Shown here: in pieces, positions 53,501 through 61,045 of the stretch
How positions within the stretch are numbered: position 1 is the first letter of the stretch
Layout of the letters: each line of letters begins with the position of its first letter
Assembly: GCA_965216845.1 (NCBI GenBank)
Contig: OZ244200.1
Coordinates: forward strand, 2,170,001-2,234,000
DNA from: Panacagrimonas sp965216845
GTDB lineage: Bacteria > Pseudomonadota > Gammaproteobacteria > Nevskiales > Nevskiaceae
Length of the DNA stretch: 64,000 nt
Reading direction: 5' to 3'
The notes under the pieces: model-generated
What the model was told of the DNA's origin: nothing
What the model saw: only the letters and a program-made list of their open reading frames with translations
The model's database searches: none
Position numbers and translations under genes: made by a program

Positions 53501-54701
53501 TCATTTGCGGCTCGCCGTCGAGTTCGGCGCGTCCCAGGCTCAGCGGCGGATGAAGGTCCAGCCGCCACCGCAACGGCACTTCACCGTTGATGCGGTCCTG
53601 AAACGTGGCGCCGTGACCGTCAAAGTCCAGCCACATCCGGCGGTGCAGCCGCAGTTGATCGGCTTGCGCACCGCGGTGTCCGCGCTGCTTTTGTTCAAGC
53701 ACCAGCTCGGTTTGCGGCCTGAGCAAATAGGCCGGCAGATCCTTCCAGGCTTCGGGCAGGTCGGTCTGGCGCGGGTCCAGACCAGGTGCGCCGCGAACTT
53801 CTACCAGCCGCAACGCCGGATCAGCGCGAAACGACCAGATTTCCTGTTGTGGCCAGGGTGCCTCGGCGTTGGCCATCGACAGGCTGTTCAGCGTGTCCTG
53901 ACTGCGCGCGTCCAGCTGCACCGTCCATACGCCGGGCCGAAGTTGCAGTCGCAGCTGGCCATTTTCTTCCAGGCGTGCCGGCAAGGGGCTGTTGAGGCTC
54001 ACCGGAATGGTGCCCGGCAGCAAGGCCGGCCCGATCAGCACTTGCCTGGCCTGACCGCCAACCTCGAGCTGCAACCGGGTTTGTACCCGCAGCGGCACCT
54101 GGTCCTGGATCAGTCGGAATACCCGCAGCTTGAGTTGATCGTTCTTCGGTTGGCCGTCGGCGGTTTCGCGCGTCAGCCACAGGCGACCATCACGCTCACG
54201 ATAGACCTGTGGCTGTGGCAGGCCATTGATCCGCAGGTTCAGGTGTCCGATTGCGGGCGGCAGCGGCAAGGTTTGCGGCAAGCCCCGCCAGTGGAAACGT
54301 CCGCTGATGCGCCGCTGTCCGGGATTGGATATCCACACCGCCGGCCGGCTGTTGTGCATCACGGTGGCGGCTGGGTGATCGTCAACCCGCACATGCTGTG
54401 GCCAGCGTTGACCATCGCCCGGCAGCTGAAGCCACGCCGGTGCCTGCTGCCAGCTCTGCAGCGCAAAAGTGCCGCCACCATCGTTCAGTCGCAGCCAAAG
54501 CTGCTGCGGCCAGCTGCATCGCCGCTGATTCGGCTGATCGAATGCCGGCGCGCAGGCCGCATCTTCGTGACCGTGCAATGCCCAATCCACCCAAGGCTTG
54601 AGTGGGTCAGGTACCTGGTGTCGGTCCAGGGGAGCCGAAAGTGCCGGTGCGCCGGACGAAAAAACCACCAGGCAGAGCAGGGCGATACACGTGCGACGCA
54701 T
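50571..54701 (-). CDS. Large conserved envelope protein of unknown function (1376 residues)
   Basis: Signal peptide MRRTCIALLCLVVFSSGAPALSA, then a large beta-rich region, presumably periplasmic. Hydrophobic helices cluster mid-protein (TLLDLFVVLVTGIAAARVFG; ALSMLGLLLIALPFALLQV; KLLNVLLLGLLIARW) and near the C-terminus (FWSVLALILILAIVLG; LVVVAWFLALSL; ILTLASLALLFAAVA; GLMLLWALWMANSLI). Each soluble half begins with a close Cys pair followed by strand-rich sequence, suggesting duplication. A Pro/Ala linker near residue 740 separates them. I recall similar conserved proteins in gammaproteobacteria without assigned function. The phhB gene follows with a 4-bp overlap; orn is divergent. Confidence 0.8.
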   Translation of the reverse strand: MRRTCIALLCLVVFSSGAPALSAPLDRHQVPDPLKPWVDWALHGHEDAACAPAFDQPNQRRCSWPQQLWLRLNDGGGTFALQSWQQAPAWLQLPGDGQRWPQHVRVDDHPAATVMHNSRPAVWISNPGQRRISGRFHWRGLPQTLPLPPAIGHLNLRINGLPQPQVYRERDGRLWLTRETADGQPKNDQLKLRVFRLIQDQVPLRVQTRLQLEVGGQARQVLIGPALLPGTIPVSLNSPLPARLEENGQLRLQLRPGVWTVQLDARSQDTLNSLSMANAEAPWPQQEIWSFRADPALRLVEVRGAPGLDPRQTDLPEAWKDLPAYLLRPQTELVLEQKQRGHRGAQADQLRLHRRMWLDFDGHGATFQDRINGEVPLRWRLDLHPPLSLGRAELDGEPQMITANEAAAGIELRRSHVRLIADSRGQGGRRNIPVSGWNAELQSVETELHLPPGWRLLAAPGADKAPAAWISQWTLLDLFVVLVTGIAAARVFGKATGLLTLGVLVLSWHEPGAPRFAWLNLIAVIALLRALPEAYRNSRLEAFVRRYQALSMLGLLLIALPFALLQVRAAFYPQLENEPMPGLATHSVDPAKPPPRMDAAIAPAAAPLEKISRLADKVDASAASTGYLQNPAASIDTAATTQTGPGVPRWHGNVTRLNWSGPITQAQTFSLWLMPPWLSRCLKLLNVLLLGLLIARWSLRQGAFQSRLRQMRSTAGAGGAALLLCVCAPLLLHSPPGLAESTAPAAAPTAPQPPPSLLDELRSRLLAPPPCMPRCAEIAAMQLDLEAQGQLQITLRVDAATQIGIPLPVPLLTDKADQPSWQAQSVTVDGERGVIRRDPDGSLWLRLDAGRHQVRIHGQLGSHARVELPLKLAPRQLQWRVSGWRISGAVRHPRPGQVIALERAQPQRMMMQTSYKTQPIPPLWLFSRHFELGRQWQILNELNRRGDHDAPAVLALPRLDQELVTGDAVRISGEQVLVSFAAGQRQLRWRSSLPVAHRLQLQSSTQPGVFEHWRFDIDASSNPTFSGLNAVAWEQDQQRRALFRPWPGESLSVELRKSEAIAGHTLTLEHSQLTLTPGKRVGRMVLQLDIRAGQARQHALPIPENLTVNALQVDGREQPPRIEQGALILSLSPGLQQITIDLEHASGLRMHQRFPRFDLGLAGVNAGFRLNVPADRWLLMTGGPRLGPAVQFWSVLALILILAIVLGRSRLTPLGPVAWALLGIGLSQLSPFGALVVVAWFLALSLRAQWVPGLSAPRFNLLQVGLAILTLASLALLFAAVAKGLLGHPQMQVAGYASTPHQLHWFDDRHDGVLATPWALNVSIWVYRGLMLLWALWMANSLISWLRWGWQRYTEHGLWKKRDNDPATTATPTNHT

Positions 54702-54746
54702 GGGTAACTCCGGTTGGCAGGCTGTCGAATGAAGCAGCGTCGACCG

Positions 54747-54752
54747 TAGAAT
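54747..54752 (+). promoter_or_regulatory. orn -10 box
   Basis: TAGAAT followed by GCCGC, 35 bp before the orn GTG, in the 86-bp gap divergent from the large envelope protein. It is the fourth TAGAATGC box in the window. Confidence 0.45.
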
Positions 54753-54787
54753 GCCGCAATCACCTCATCACCTGAATATTCCAACTC

Positions 54788-55342
54788 GTGAACGCCCCGA
54801 CGCAAGCCGCATCCAATCTGATCTGGATTGACCTGGAAATGACCGGCCTGGAGCCGCAACGTCACCGGATCATTGAAATGGCGGCGCTGATTACCGACTC
54901 GGCGCTGAATATCCTGGCCGAGTCGCCGGTGATCGCGGTGCATCAGGATGAGGAAGAGCTGGCGGCGATGGACCAGTGGAATACGCGTCAGCACGGTGGC
55001 TCGGGACTCACCGAACGGGTCCGGCAAAGCCGTATCGATGAAGCGCAGGCGCAGGCGCGGATGCTGGCGTTCCTGCGCCAATGGGTGCCGCCGGGCGTAT
55101 CACCGATGTGCGGCAACTCCATCTGCCAGGACCGGCGTTTTCTGGCGCGCTGGATGCCGGAACTGGAACGCTACTTTCACTATCGCAACCTGGATGTGAG
55201 CACGCTCAAGGAACTCTGCGCGCGCTGGAAGCCCGAGATCGCCGCCGGTTTCACCAAGCAATCCACTCACCTGGCGTTGGACGATATTCGTGATTCGGTG
55301 GCCGAGTTGCGCTACTACCGCGAACATTTCATCGCCTGCTGA
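54788..55342 (+). CDS. orn: Oligoribonuclease
   Basis: DEDDh exonuclease of 184 residues that degrades 2-5-nt RNAs and, in c-di-GMP-using bacteria, pGpG. Exo I is IWIDLEMTGL (Asp, Glu); exo II and III carry NSICQDRRFL and HLALDDIRDSV with the catalytic His and Asp. Start is GTG at 54788. The usual neighbour yjeQ/rsgA is not present. A role in clearing pGpG fits the FimX-like protein in this window (inference). Confidence 0.96.
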   Translation: MNAPTQAASNLIWIDLEMTGLEPQRHRIIEMAALITDSALNILAESPVIAVHQDEEELAAMDQWNTRQHGGSGLTERVRQSRIDEAQAQARMLAFLRQWVPPGVSPMCGNSICQDRRFLARWMPELERYFHYRNLDVSTLKELCARWKPEIAAGFTKQSTHLALDDIRDSVAELRYYREHFIAC

Positions 55343-55354
55343 GCCAAGGCTGCA

Positions 55355-56602
55355 TCAACCGGATTCACCCTGCTGATCTTTCAGCGCTTCAAGACCCTGC
55401 AGGTTCAGGGTCTGGGCAGCGGACTTGATTTCATCCATTTGCATGCCCTGAGCCTGGAGTTCGATCAGAAAGCGTTCGCCAATGACCAGGCCGTAGCTTC
55501 CGCGTTGTTCGCTCGCATTCCATTTTTCCTGGATGCGGCGGTCGCCATCGCGATAGACCCGTTCATAGCCTTCATCGGATTCACGCTCGGTCTGTACCAG
55601 CGCCCAAGCGGCCAGCGCGGTCAAACCGCGCGCACCGCCCATATCGGTGAGTTCCAGCTTCAGGGACCGCCCCTGGGCCTGGTAGCTGGCTTGTGCTTGC
55701 GAAATCTGCAGGCCCATGGCGCTATTGCGCTCAGCCGAATAGCCCTGCCTGTCCATCCCGGCGAGCCGTTGTGGGACGAAGGGTTTGAGCTCGGCCGGCG
55801 CCAGCGCGGAGATTTCGCCGTCGCCGCCGAACAGCGCGCCCATCGCCTCACCCAGCGCCGCCTGCTGTGCCTGGCTGTCGCCGCTTTTCTGGGCTTGCTC
55901 CATCTTCTGGCTGGCGGTCTGCATCCGTTTGGCGAACCCGTTCAGGTCGATTTCAATTTCCTCGTCACCACGACGGATGCTGAGCTGGGCGTCATCATCG
56001 CCTGACACGGCGCCCAGGCGGTTGTTTCCGATCAGCATGCCGGTGACGCTGCTGATCACCACCCCCAGCACGATGGCGCAAATCACCGTCACTGCGGTGT
56101 AGGCGGTGGCGCGCTCGGTCGGGCATTTCATGGTTGCTGGCAGGCCCAGATACAACAGGTAGATTGAATACACCGCGCCGGCCAGAACCAGCAGGAAACC
56201 GATCCAGGGCAACAGTACGGCGGCGCCTGCCACCCAGCTCGCGGTAAAGGCATAGGCCACCGCCTTGAGCGCCTGTGTCTGGTCCTTCTGCGCGGAAAAA
56301 CTGGGCGCCAGCGCATTGACCACCAGCGCCAGCAAATACACGCCGATGAGACTCAAGGCGTACTGCACAAGCGCCTGGCTGAGCGCGGCACCAAATCCAA
56401 CGCGCACCGTGGCGCCGGTAAAGGGCAGGCTGATTCCGAACAGGCTCAGCTTGATCAGTCCGGCCAGGGGCCCGATCGCCGCCAGAATCAGAATATAGCG
56501 GCGATACAGGCTGACGGCGCTGTCTGGCTCTTCGGCGATCACCGGCCACTCGGTGCGCGGCGTCAGCAGGATATTCTTGGCGCGATCAGGCAGTCCGTTC
56601 AT
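55355..56602 (-). CDS. Yip1-domain membrane protein with soluble C-terminal domain
   Basis: Protein of 415 residues. The N-terminus NILLTPRTEWPVIAEEP is typical of bacterial Yip1 proteins, followed by five hydrophobic segments to about residue 200 (e.g. YILILAAIGPLAGLIKLSLFG; VTVICAIVLGVVISSVTG). The remaining half is soluble with a coiled stretch RMQTASQKMEQAQKS and an alpha/beta C-terminus. Function unknown. Lies just downstream of the phoQ-like gene and may be in the same operon. Confidence 0.82.
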   Translation of the reverse strand: MNGLPDRAKNILLTPRTEWPVIAEEPDSAVSLYRRYILILAAIGPLAGLIKLSLFGISLPFTGATVRVGFGAALSQALVQYALSLIGVYLLALVVNALAPSFSAQKDQTQALKAVAYAFTASWVAGAAVLLPWIGFLLVLAGAVYSIYLLYLGLPATMKCPTERATAYTAVTVICAIVLGVVISSVTGMLIGNNRLGAVSGDDDAQLSIRRGDEEIEIDLNGFAKRMQTASQKMEQAQKSGDSQAQQAALGEAMGALFGGDGEISALAPAELKPFVPQRLAGMDRQGYSAERNSAMGLQISQAQASYQAQGRSLKLELTDMGGARGLTALAAWALVQTERESDEGYERVYRDGDRRIQEKWNASEQRGSYGLVIGERFLIELQAQGMQMDEIKSAAQTLNLQGLEALKDQQGESG

Positions 56603-56687
56603 TTGGATGTTCCGGGGTTCAAAGCTCGGGGTGTAGTGTAAGCCGCTTGCCGACGTTCAAGCGCATCGGGTCTGGGCACGGTCGAAA

Positions 56688-58046
56688 TCACACGGGCAAG
56701 CTCACCGAAACCCTTGCACCGCCCAGATCCGACCGGCCCAGTTCGATTTCACCTTCGTAAGCTCGCACCAGTTCCACGACCGCCGCCAGGCCGATGCCCT
56801 GGCCGGGTTGTTGACTGTCGGCGCGTACGCCACGCTGCAACAGGCTGGCGGCGTCGACCGGGAACCCGGGGCCATTGTCTTCGACTTCGAGCAGCACCCT
56901 GCGTCGATCGGTTCGCACCTGGCAGCGCAGCTGGCCGTCACCGTATTTGCAGGCATTGTCCAGCAGATTGCCGAGCAGCTCGTACAAATCGTCATTGTCC
57001 GCACGGATGCGCAGTCTGGGATCGATCTTCAATTGCAGGCAATGCACGCGTCCGGCATAGACCTTTTGCAAGGCGGCGGCGATTTTTTCGGCCACCGGCA
57101 GCACCGCCACCGGCTCGGCCATGACGCGGCGACCCGCCGTGGCCGCCTTGCGCAGCTGGTGATCGGCGATCTGCTGAATGGCGCCCAGCTGATCGCCGAA
57201 TGGGTCGCGCAAACTCGCCGGTAACTCCTGGCTGTCCAGGTAGCCACGCAATACCGCCAGCGGTGTTTTCAGACTATGCGCCAGGTCCCCCAGCGCATTG
57301 CGATACCGGCCTTGTTGACTGCGCTCGCTGCGAATCATGGCGTTGAGGCCGTCGGTCAGAGGTTGCAGCTCGGCTGGGTACACCCGACGGATTTCGGTCT
57401 GATCGCCATTTTCAACGCCGCGCAGTTCCTTGACCAATCGTCGCAGCGGCGCCAGTCCCCAGGCCAGAATCACCACCTGCAAGGTCAACAGGGCGGCGGC
57501 GGCGGCGGCCAGCCAGCTGAACAGTTCACGGCGAAACGCCTTGAGCTGTCGATCAAGACTGGCACTGTCTTCCAGCACCACGACCGTGTAGCGCTTGGGG
57601 TCGTCGTTGAGGTCGATCCAGCGCAGGCCGTAACTCATCGCAAACGCCATGGGTTGTGTCAGGCGCTCGAATCGCCATTGACCCACGCCGGGTTGATGCG
57701 GCGCGCTGACTTCCAGATAGGACACCGATGTCCAAACCGCGATACCGCTTTCGTCGAACATGGCGGCACGCAATCCGCTGGTGGGCTGGCGCAGGCGCGG
57801 GTCGGGAACCTGGGCGGTGTCGATGGTCAGTCCACCATCACGATCGCTGGTGGTGGCGGCAAGAAGTGCGTAAACCAGCCCTTCCAGCTTGTCTCGTTGA
57901 GCCTGTTCGGCGCTGTCGCGCAAGGCGTTCTCCAGCGCCACGCCGGTGACCAGGAAGAAGGCCGCCAGCACCACGGAGGCCGATACCAGGAGTCGGCTTC
58001 GCAGCGAGCGCTGTTGCAGCTTCTCCAGCCACTGGCGGCTTGCCAT
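56688..58046 (-). CDS. phoQ: PhoQ-like sensor histidine kinase
   Basis: Kinase of 452 residues. Two membrane helices (LLVSASVVLAAFFLVTGVAL; LFSWLAAAAAALLTLQVVIL) flank a periplasmic sensor of about 130 residues. A HAMP-like linker leads to the H-box GDLAHSLKTPLAVLRG, the PhoQ-type sequence; the N-box ELLGNLLDNACKYG, G1 VEDNGPGF and G2 GQGIGLAAV follow. Lies 33 bp after the phoP-like gene. PhoQ kinases sense divalent cations or cationic peptides; the signal here is inferred from similarity. Confidence 0.87.
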   Translation of the reverse strand: MASRQWLEKLQQRSLRSRLLVSASVVLAAFFLVTGVALENALRDSAEQAQRDKLEGLVYALLAATTSDRDGGLTIDTAQVPDPRLRQPTSGLRAAMFDESGIAVWTSVSYLEVSAPHQPGVGQWRFERLTQPMAFAMSYGLRWIDLNDDPKRYTVVVLEDSASLDRQLKAFRRELFSWLAAAAAALLTLQVVILAWGLAPLRRLVKELRGVENGDQTEIRRVYPAELQPLTDGLNAMIRSERSQQGRYRNALGDLAHSLKTPLAVLRGYLDSQELPASLRDPFGDQLGAIQQIADHQLRKAATAGRRVMAEPVAVLPVAEKIAAALQKVYAGRVHCLQLKIDPRLRIRADNDDLYELLGNLLDNACKYGDGQLRCQVRTDRRRVLLEVEDNGPGFPVDAASLLQRGVRADSQQPGQGIGLAAVVELVRAYEGEIELGRSDLGGARVSVSLPV

Positions 58047-58079
58047 GCGCCCCCCGGTCGCGTGATGTGATGCGCCGGA

Positions 58080-58757
58080 TCAGCTACGCGCAAGATCCCA
58101 GCGATAGCCGCTACCACGCAGCGTGGTGATGGGCGCCAGGCTGCCGTCCGGGTCGAGTTTGCTGCGCAGTCGGCGGATGAACACTTCAATCACGTTGCTG
58201 TCGCGCTCGTCGTCCTCGGCGTAGAGATGTTCGGTCAAAGTGGTTTTGGAAACGACCTGGCCGGCGTGCAGAATCAGATATTCCAATACCTTGAACTCAT
58301 AAGCCGTGAGTTCCACCGGTTTTTCATTCACCGTGACTTTCTTGGCGGTGGTATCGACGGTGACCGGGCCGCAGCTCAATTGCGGCTGCGCCCAGCCACC
58401 GGAGCGACGCAGCAGGGCGCGCGCTCTGGCCAGCAATTCCTCGCGATGAAAAGGTTTGACCAGATAGTCATCGGCGCCCGCCTCAAGGCCCTCGACCTTG
58501 CTCTGCCAGTTGTCGCGCGCGGTCAGAATCAGAATCGGGAATGAGCGACCGCTCTTGCGCGCCTGACGGATGATGTCGATGCCGCTGCCGCCGGGCAGAC
58601 CCAGGTCGACGATGGCGATGTCCACCGGATATTCCACCGCCATGTATTGGCCGTTTTCGCTGTCCTGCGCTTGATCCACCGCGAAACCTTCGTCGGTGAA
58701 CATCTGCACCACTTGTGCTCGCAGGTGCGGGTCGTCTTCAATAACCAGGGCTCGCAT
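58080..58757 (-). CDS. phoP: PhoP-like response regulator
   Basis: OmpR-type regulator of 225 residues. The receiver has the acidic pair in LVIEDDPHL, phospho-Asp in IAIVDLGLPGGSG and Lys in DDYLVKPFH. The winged helix is VELTAYEFKVLEYLILHAGQ...SNVIEVFIRRLRSKLD and ends TTLRGSGYRW. Strongly like PhoP. Start MRALVIEDDP at 58757. In an apparent operon glycine-zipper protein, PepSY protein, phoP, phoQ. Confidence 0.9.
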   Translation of the reverse strand: MRALVIEDDPHLRAQVVQMFTDEGFAVDQAQDSENGQYMAVEYPVDIAIVDLGLPGGSGIDIIRQARKSGRSFPILILTARDNWQSKVEGLEAGADDYLVKPFHREELLARARALLRRSGGWAQPQLSCGPVTVDTTAKKVTVNEKPVELTAYEFKVLEYLILHAGQVVSKTTLTEHLYAEDDERDSNVIEVFIRRLRSKLDPDGSLAPITTLRGSGYRWDLARS

Positions 58758-58788
58758 GATTGGATTCTCTAAAGAAGATGGTTCGAGG

Positions 58789-59067
58789 TCAGCGATCAGC
58801 GACGAATACCAGTCGCATGTCACCGTCCTTGAGCAGTTTGACGCGATAGCCACCGCGCACACGATTGACGCTCAATACGCGCCCGCCGCCGTTGCGTGAT
58901 TTGGCTTCCTTGGCGGCCTCGGCCGCGCTCAGACCGACACGGTGCGAGTCACGCAGCTCCCCGCCATCGAGCTGAGGCCTGGGCAGGGGGAGCCAGTCCG
59001 GCGCCGCCTGTGCGCTCACACAATTGATGCTGATGGCTGCCGCCAGAACTGGACCAAGGGTACGCAT
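58789..59067 (-). CDS. PepSY-like exported protein
   Basis: Protein of about 92 residues with signal peptide MRTLGPVLAAAISINCVSAQA and one PepSY-type repeat: LSAAEAAKEAKSRNGGGRVLSVNRVRGGYRVKLLKDGDMRLVFV. Such small periplasmic PepSY proteins commonly sit beside PhoPQ-like systems and may affect sensing or proteases. ATG 59067 is preferred to a TTG five codons earlier. Confidence 0.82.
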   Translation of the reverse strand: MRTLGPVLAAAISINCVSAQAAPDWLPLPRPQLDGGELRDSHRVGLSAAEAAKEAKSRNGGGRVLSVNRVRGGYRVKLLKDGDMRLVFVADR

Positions 59068-59078
59068 CCGCAACGGGC

Positions 59079-59681
59079 TCAATAACTCACTGACTGATAG
59101 GGGTTGGTGGCCGGCGCCACGTTCACATTGACCGCAATGCGGCTGCCGGGATGTTGCTGCATGGCGGTGTGATAGAGGCGGCCACCGAAGCGGTAGGTTA
59201 CATCGTAACCGTCCAGTCTTTGCTCGACCCGGGTATTTTCAATGGTGCGACAACGCTCTTCGTAGATGGTGGTTGGCGTTGTTTGCTGCACGCTGCGGTG
59301 GAAATTCTGGTTCGCCACCTTGTGACCCAGGCCCGCGCCGATCAAGGCGCCGGCGATTGTTGCCACATCCTGACCGCTGCCGCCGCCAAATTGATGACCG
59401 ACCACACCGCCGGCGATGGCGCCGATCACCGCGCCGGCGGTCCCCTGGTTCAGCCACTGATTTGCAGACAGCGGATTGGTGTTGGCGGTGACGGCCTCGT
59501 CCCAGCATTCGGTGCGCGGCTCGGACACGCGCACGTTGCGATATTTGGGTTGGGCCGAAACCACCTCGGCGTACTCGAGTTCCGCCTGCGGTTGGTAGGG
59601 CGTTGCATGGTCGGTTTGGGCCACGGCGCTACCGGCAAACAGACCGCCGAGCATCAGCCCCTTGAAGATTTGTTGTTTCAT
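59079..59681 (-). CDS. Glycine-zipper 2TM outer-membrane protein
   Basis: Protein of about 200 residues. Signal peptide MKQQIFKGLMLGGLFAGSAVA, then a glycine-zipper region with two short hydrophobic hairpins (AVIGAIAGGVVGHQFGGG; IAGALIGAGLGHKVA), then a polar region with RCRTIENTRVEQRLDGYDVTYRFGGR typical of SlyB/UmoD-like proteins. AAGGAG sets the ATG at 59681. First in the operon with the PepSY protein and phoPQ; SlyB-like proteins are PhoP targets in enterobacteria. Confidence 0.85.
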   Translation of the reverse strand: MKQQIFKGLMLGGLFAGSAVAQTDHATPYQPQAELEYAEVVSAQPKYRNVRVSEPRTECWDEAVTANTNPLSANQWLNQGTAGAVIGAIAGGVVGHQFGGGSGQDVATIAGALIGAGLGHKVANQNFHRSVQQTTPTTIYEERCRTIENTRVEQRLDGYDVTYRFGGRLYHTAMQQHPGSRIAVNVNVAPATNPYQSVSY

Positions 59682-60093
59682 GACCGCTCCTTGCGCTGGT
59701 GAGCCCGTGAACCACAAGCTCTGGAGCCGAAGACTAGAGCGCACAGATGAATTCGTCCTTAACTCACTCGCGCTGTCGGATCCGTCGTCAGGCGCGCACA
59801 CCGTGCCCGGCGGATATTCGGCCAACAACGCCGCCGACAGCACGATGAATGCATCCAACGACAGGTCAGTGCAATGACGCTATTTCAAAGCCCACCGAAC
59901 CCACGCCACTGTCAAGGGCAGCCGAACGGATTCCCTATGGATTCCCGCTGTGCTATTTTTCACCGTCCGAGGAGGGAAAATCTTTTAGTTACATAAGGTT
60001 AATCAAGGCTAATTGAGGCAGCTCCGGCGGCCGCGAATCCGTGTACGTCCGCGCGGTTGCGCCTCTGGCCCGCGTGTTCAGTGGACGGCTGAA
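59682..60093. other. 412-bp intergenic region before tRNA-Leu
   Basis: No gene supported on either strand. It must hold the promoter of the glycine-zipper/phoPQ operon on the minus strand and that of the tRNA on the plus strand. An AT-rich patch near 59951-60010 follows a GAGGAGGG. No PhoP direct repeat (GTTTA-type) was found by eye. Confidence 0.6.
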
Positions 60094-60180
60094 GCCCGAA
60101 TGGCGAAATTGGTAGACGCAAGGGACTTAAAATCCCTCGGCCTTGCGGCTGTGCCGGTTCGAGTCCGGCTTCGGGCACCA
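60094..60180 (+). tRNA. tRNA-Leu, anticodon TAA, with encoded CCA
   Basis: Cloverleaf of 87 nt: acceptor GCCCGAA pairs with TTCGGGC before ACCA; anticodon loop CTTAAAA gives anticodon TAA at 60128-60130; long variable arm CTCGGCCTTGCGGCTGTG-like, as in leucine tRNAs; T arm GCCGG-TTCGAGT-CCGGC. Reads UUA. Phage structural genes start about 280 bp downstream, so its 3' end may be an integration site. Confidence 0.96.
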
Positions 60181-60460
60181 CCTCAGCTGAGCTGCGCCGG
60201 CTATTTGGCCTGCATCACCGTTGCCGCATCCATGCAAAGGGACACATGATCTGGGACACGGCGGGATATTGTGGGATTGGGTGAAACAAGAGGGCACTCA
60301 ATAACTTAGGCCCGATTTTGAATGATGCCGTGGGACAGATGGTTTGGGTCACATTTTTGGGACAAAAACCATCACGGAATCGAAAATTACCGGCAAGAAC
60401 CGGCCTGAATGCTGGAAAAAATGCCCTTCAAAGTACCAGCAAAAAGGGCTGAAAGCGGCC
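60181..60460. other. Junction between tRNA-Leu and prophage genes
   Basis: 280 bp with no supported gene and AT-richer than the chromosome. GGGACA occurs repeatedly (e.g. near 60240, 60254, 60332, 60359). Interleaved inverted repeats GCTGG/CCAGC and GCCCTT/AAGGGC at 60411-60449 could form a pseudoknot. Probably a host-prophage boundary; no copy of the tRNA end was seen further right. Confidence 0.5.
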
Positions 60461-60949
60461 TCAAGAAGCCGGCGGGTCAAGCCATTCGGCGGCCAGGCGA
60501 TCGATGCCTTCCTCATCCAACCGACTCAAGCCGATGAACCGCCGAGCCGGCAGGCCCGGATGCTTGGCGTACTTGCGCCAGCCGATGCCGGGGATCTTGA
60601 GCGCCTTCCCCTTGGGCCTGATGACGTAGGGGCCGGTGCCCTCCTGGTGCCAGCGCGCCTGCTTGGCGCTGGCGACGATCTCCACGAATGCGGCGCCGCT
60701 GGTGGGGGCGATCTGATCGCGCATGGTGCCGGTTTTCAACAGCGGCCTGCGCCCGCTGCCATCCTTCAGCGGCGCCCAGCGCGTGCCGTCTGGCGCGGTG
60801 CCGGTCTTGAACCGATCCTGGGCGCTCTCTGTCAGCACTCCTCCGATTTCGGCCATCAGGCCCGACATGTCGCTGGAGCGCTGCATCAGCTCGCTGAACC
60901 AGCGCTGAGCCTTGTCGTCGTCCACCTGAATAACGATGCGGTCAGTCAT
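60461..60949 (-). CDS. Phage virion morphogenesis protein (Mu gpG-like)
   Basis: Protein of 162 residues of the phage virion-morphogenesis family: N-terminal helices, then AQDRFKTGTAPDGTRWAPL and LLKTGTMRDQI, and the C-terminal PARRFIGLSRLDEEGID. In Mu, gpG acts in tail/head completion. Last of four phage genes on this strand, 96 bp downstream of the gpF-like gene. The scaffold/protease and capsid genes that follow it in Mu-like phages are missing on this side. Confidence 0.9.
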   Translation of the reverse strand: MTDRIVIQVDDDKAQRWFSELMQRSSDMSGLMAEIGGVLTESAQDRFKTGTAPDGTRWAPLKDGSGRRPLLKTGTMRDQIAPTSGAAFVEIVASAKQARWHQEGTGPYVIRPKGKALKIPGIGWRKYAKHPGLPARRFIGLSRLDEEGIDRLAAEWLDPPAS

Positions 60950-61045
60950 GGTAGAGTTGGCTCTACTTTCATCGGTTCGGGTTGCGGCCTATGTTCCGGT
61001 GATTGCGCCCTCAGAGCCGCAAATCTGTGTGGTCCCCGCAGCGAC

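Noticed and set aside
52230..54707. 825-codon open frame opposite the large envelope protein
   Set aside because: GC-rich antisense frame; rich in Gln/Arg/His with no motifs, while the minus strand has a signal peptide, membrane helices and coupled neighbours.
59999..60181. 60-codon frame antisense to tRNA-Leu, reading GLEPAQPQGRGILSPLRLP
   Set aside because: A well-known false protein produced by reading a leucine tRNA backwards; the cloverleaf is complete.
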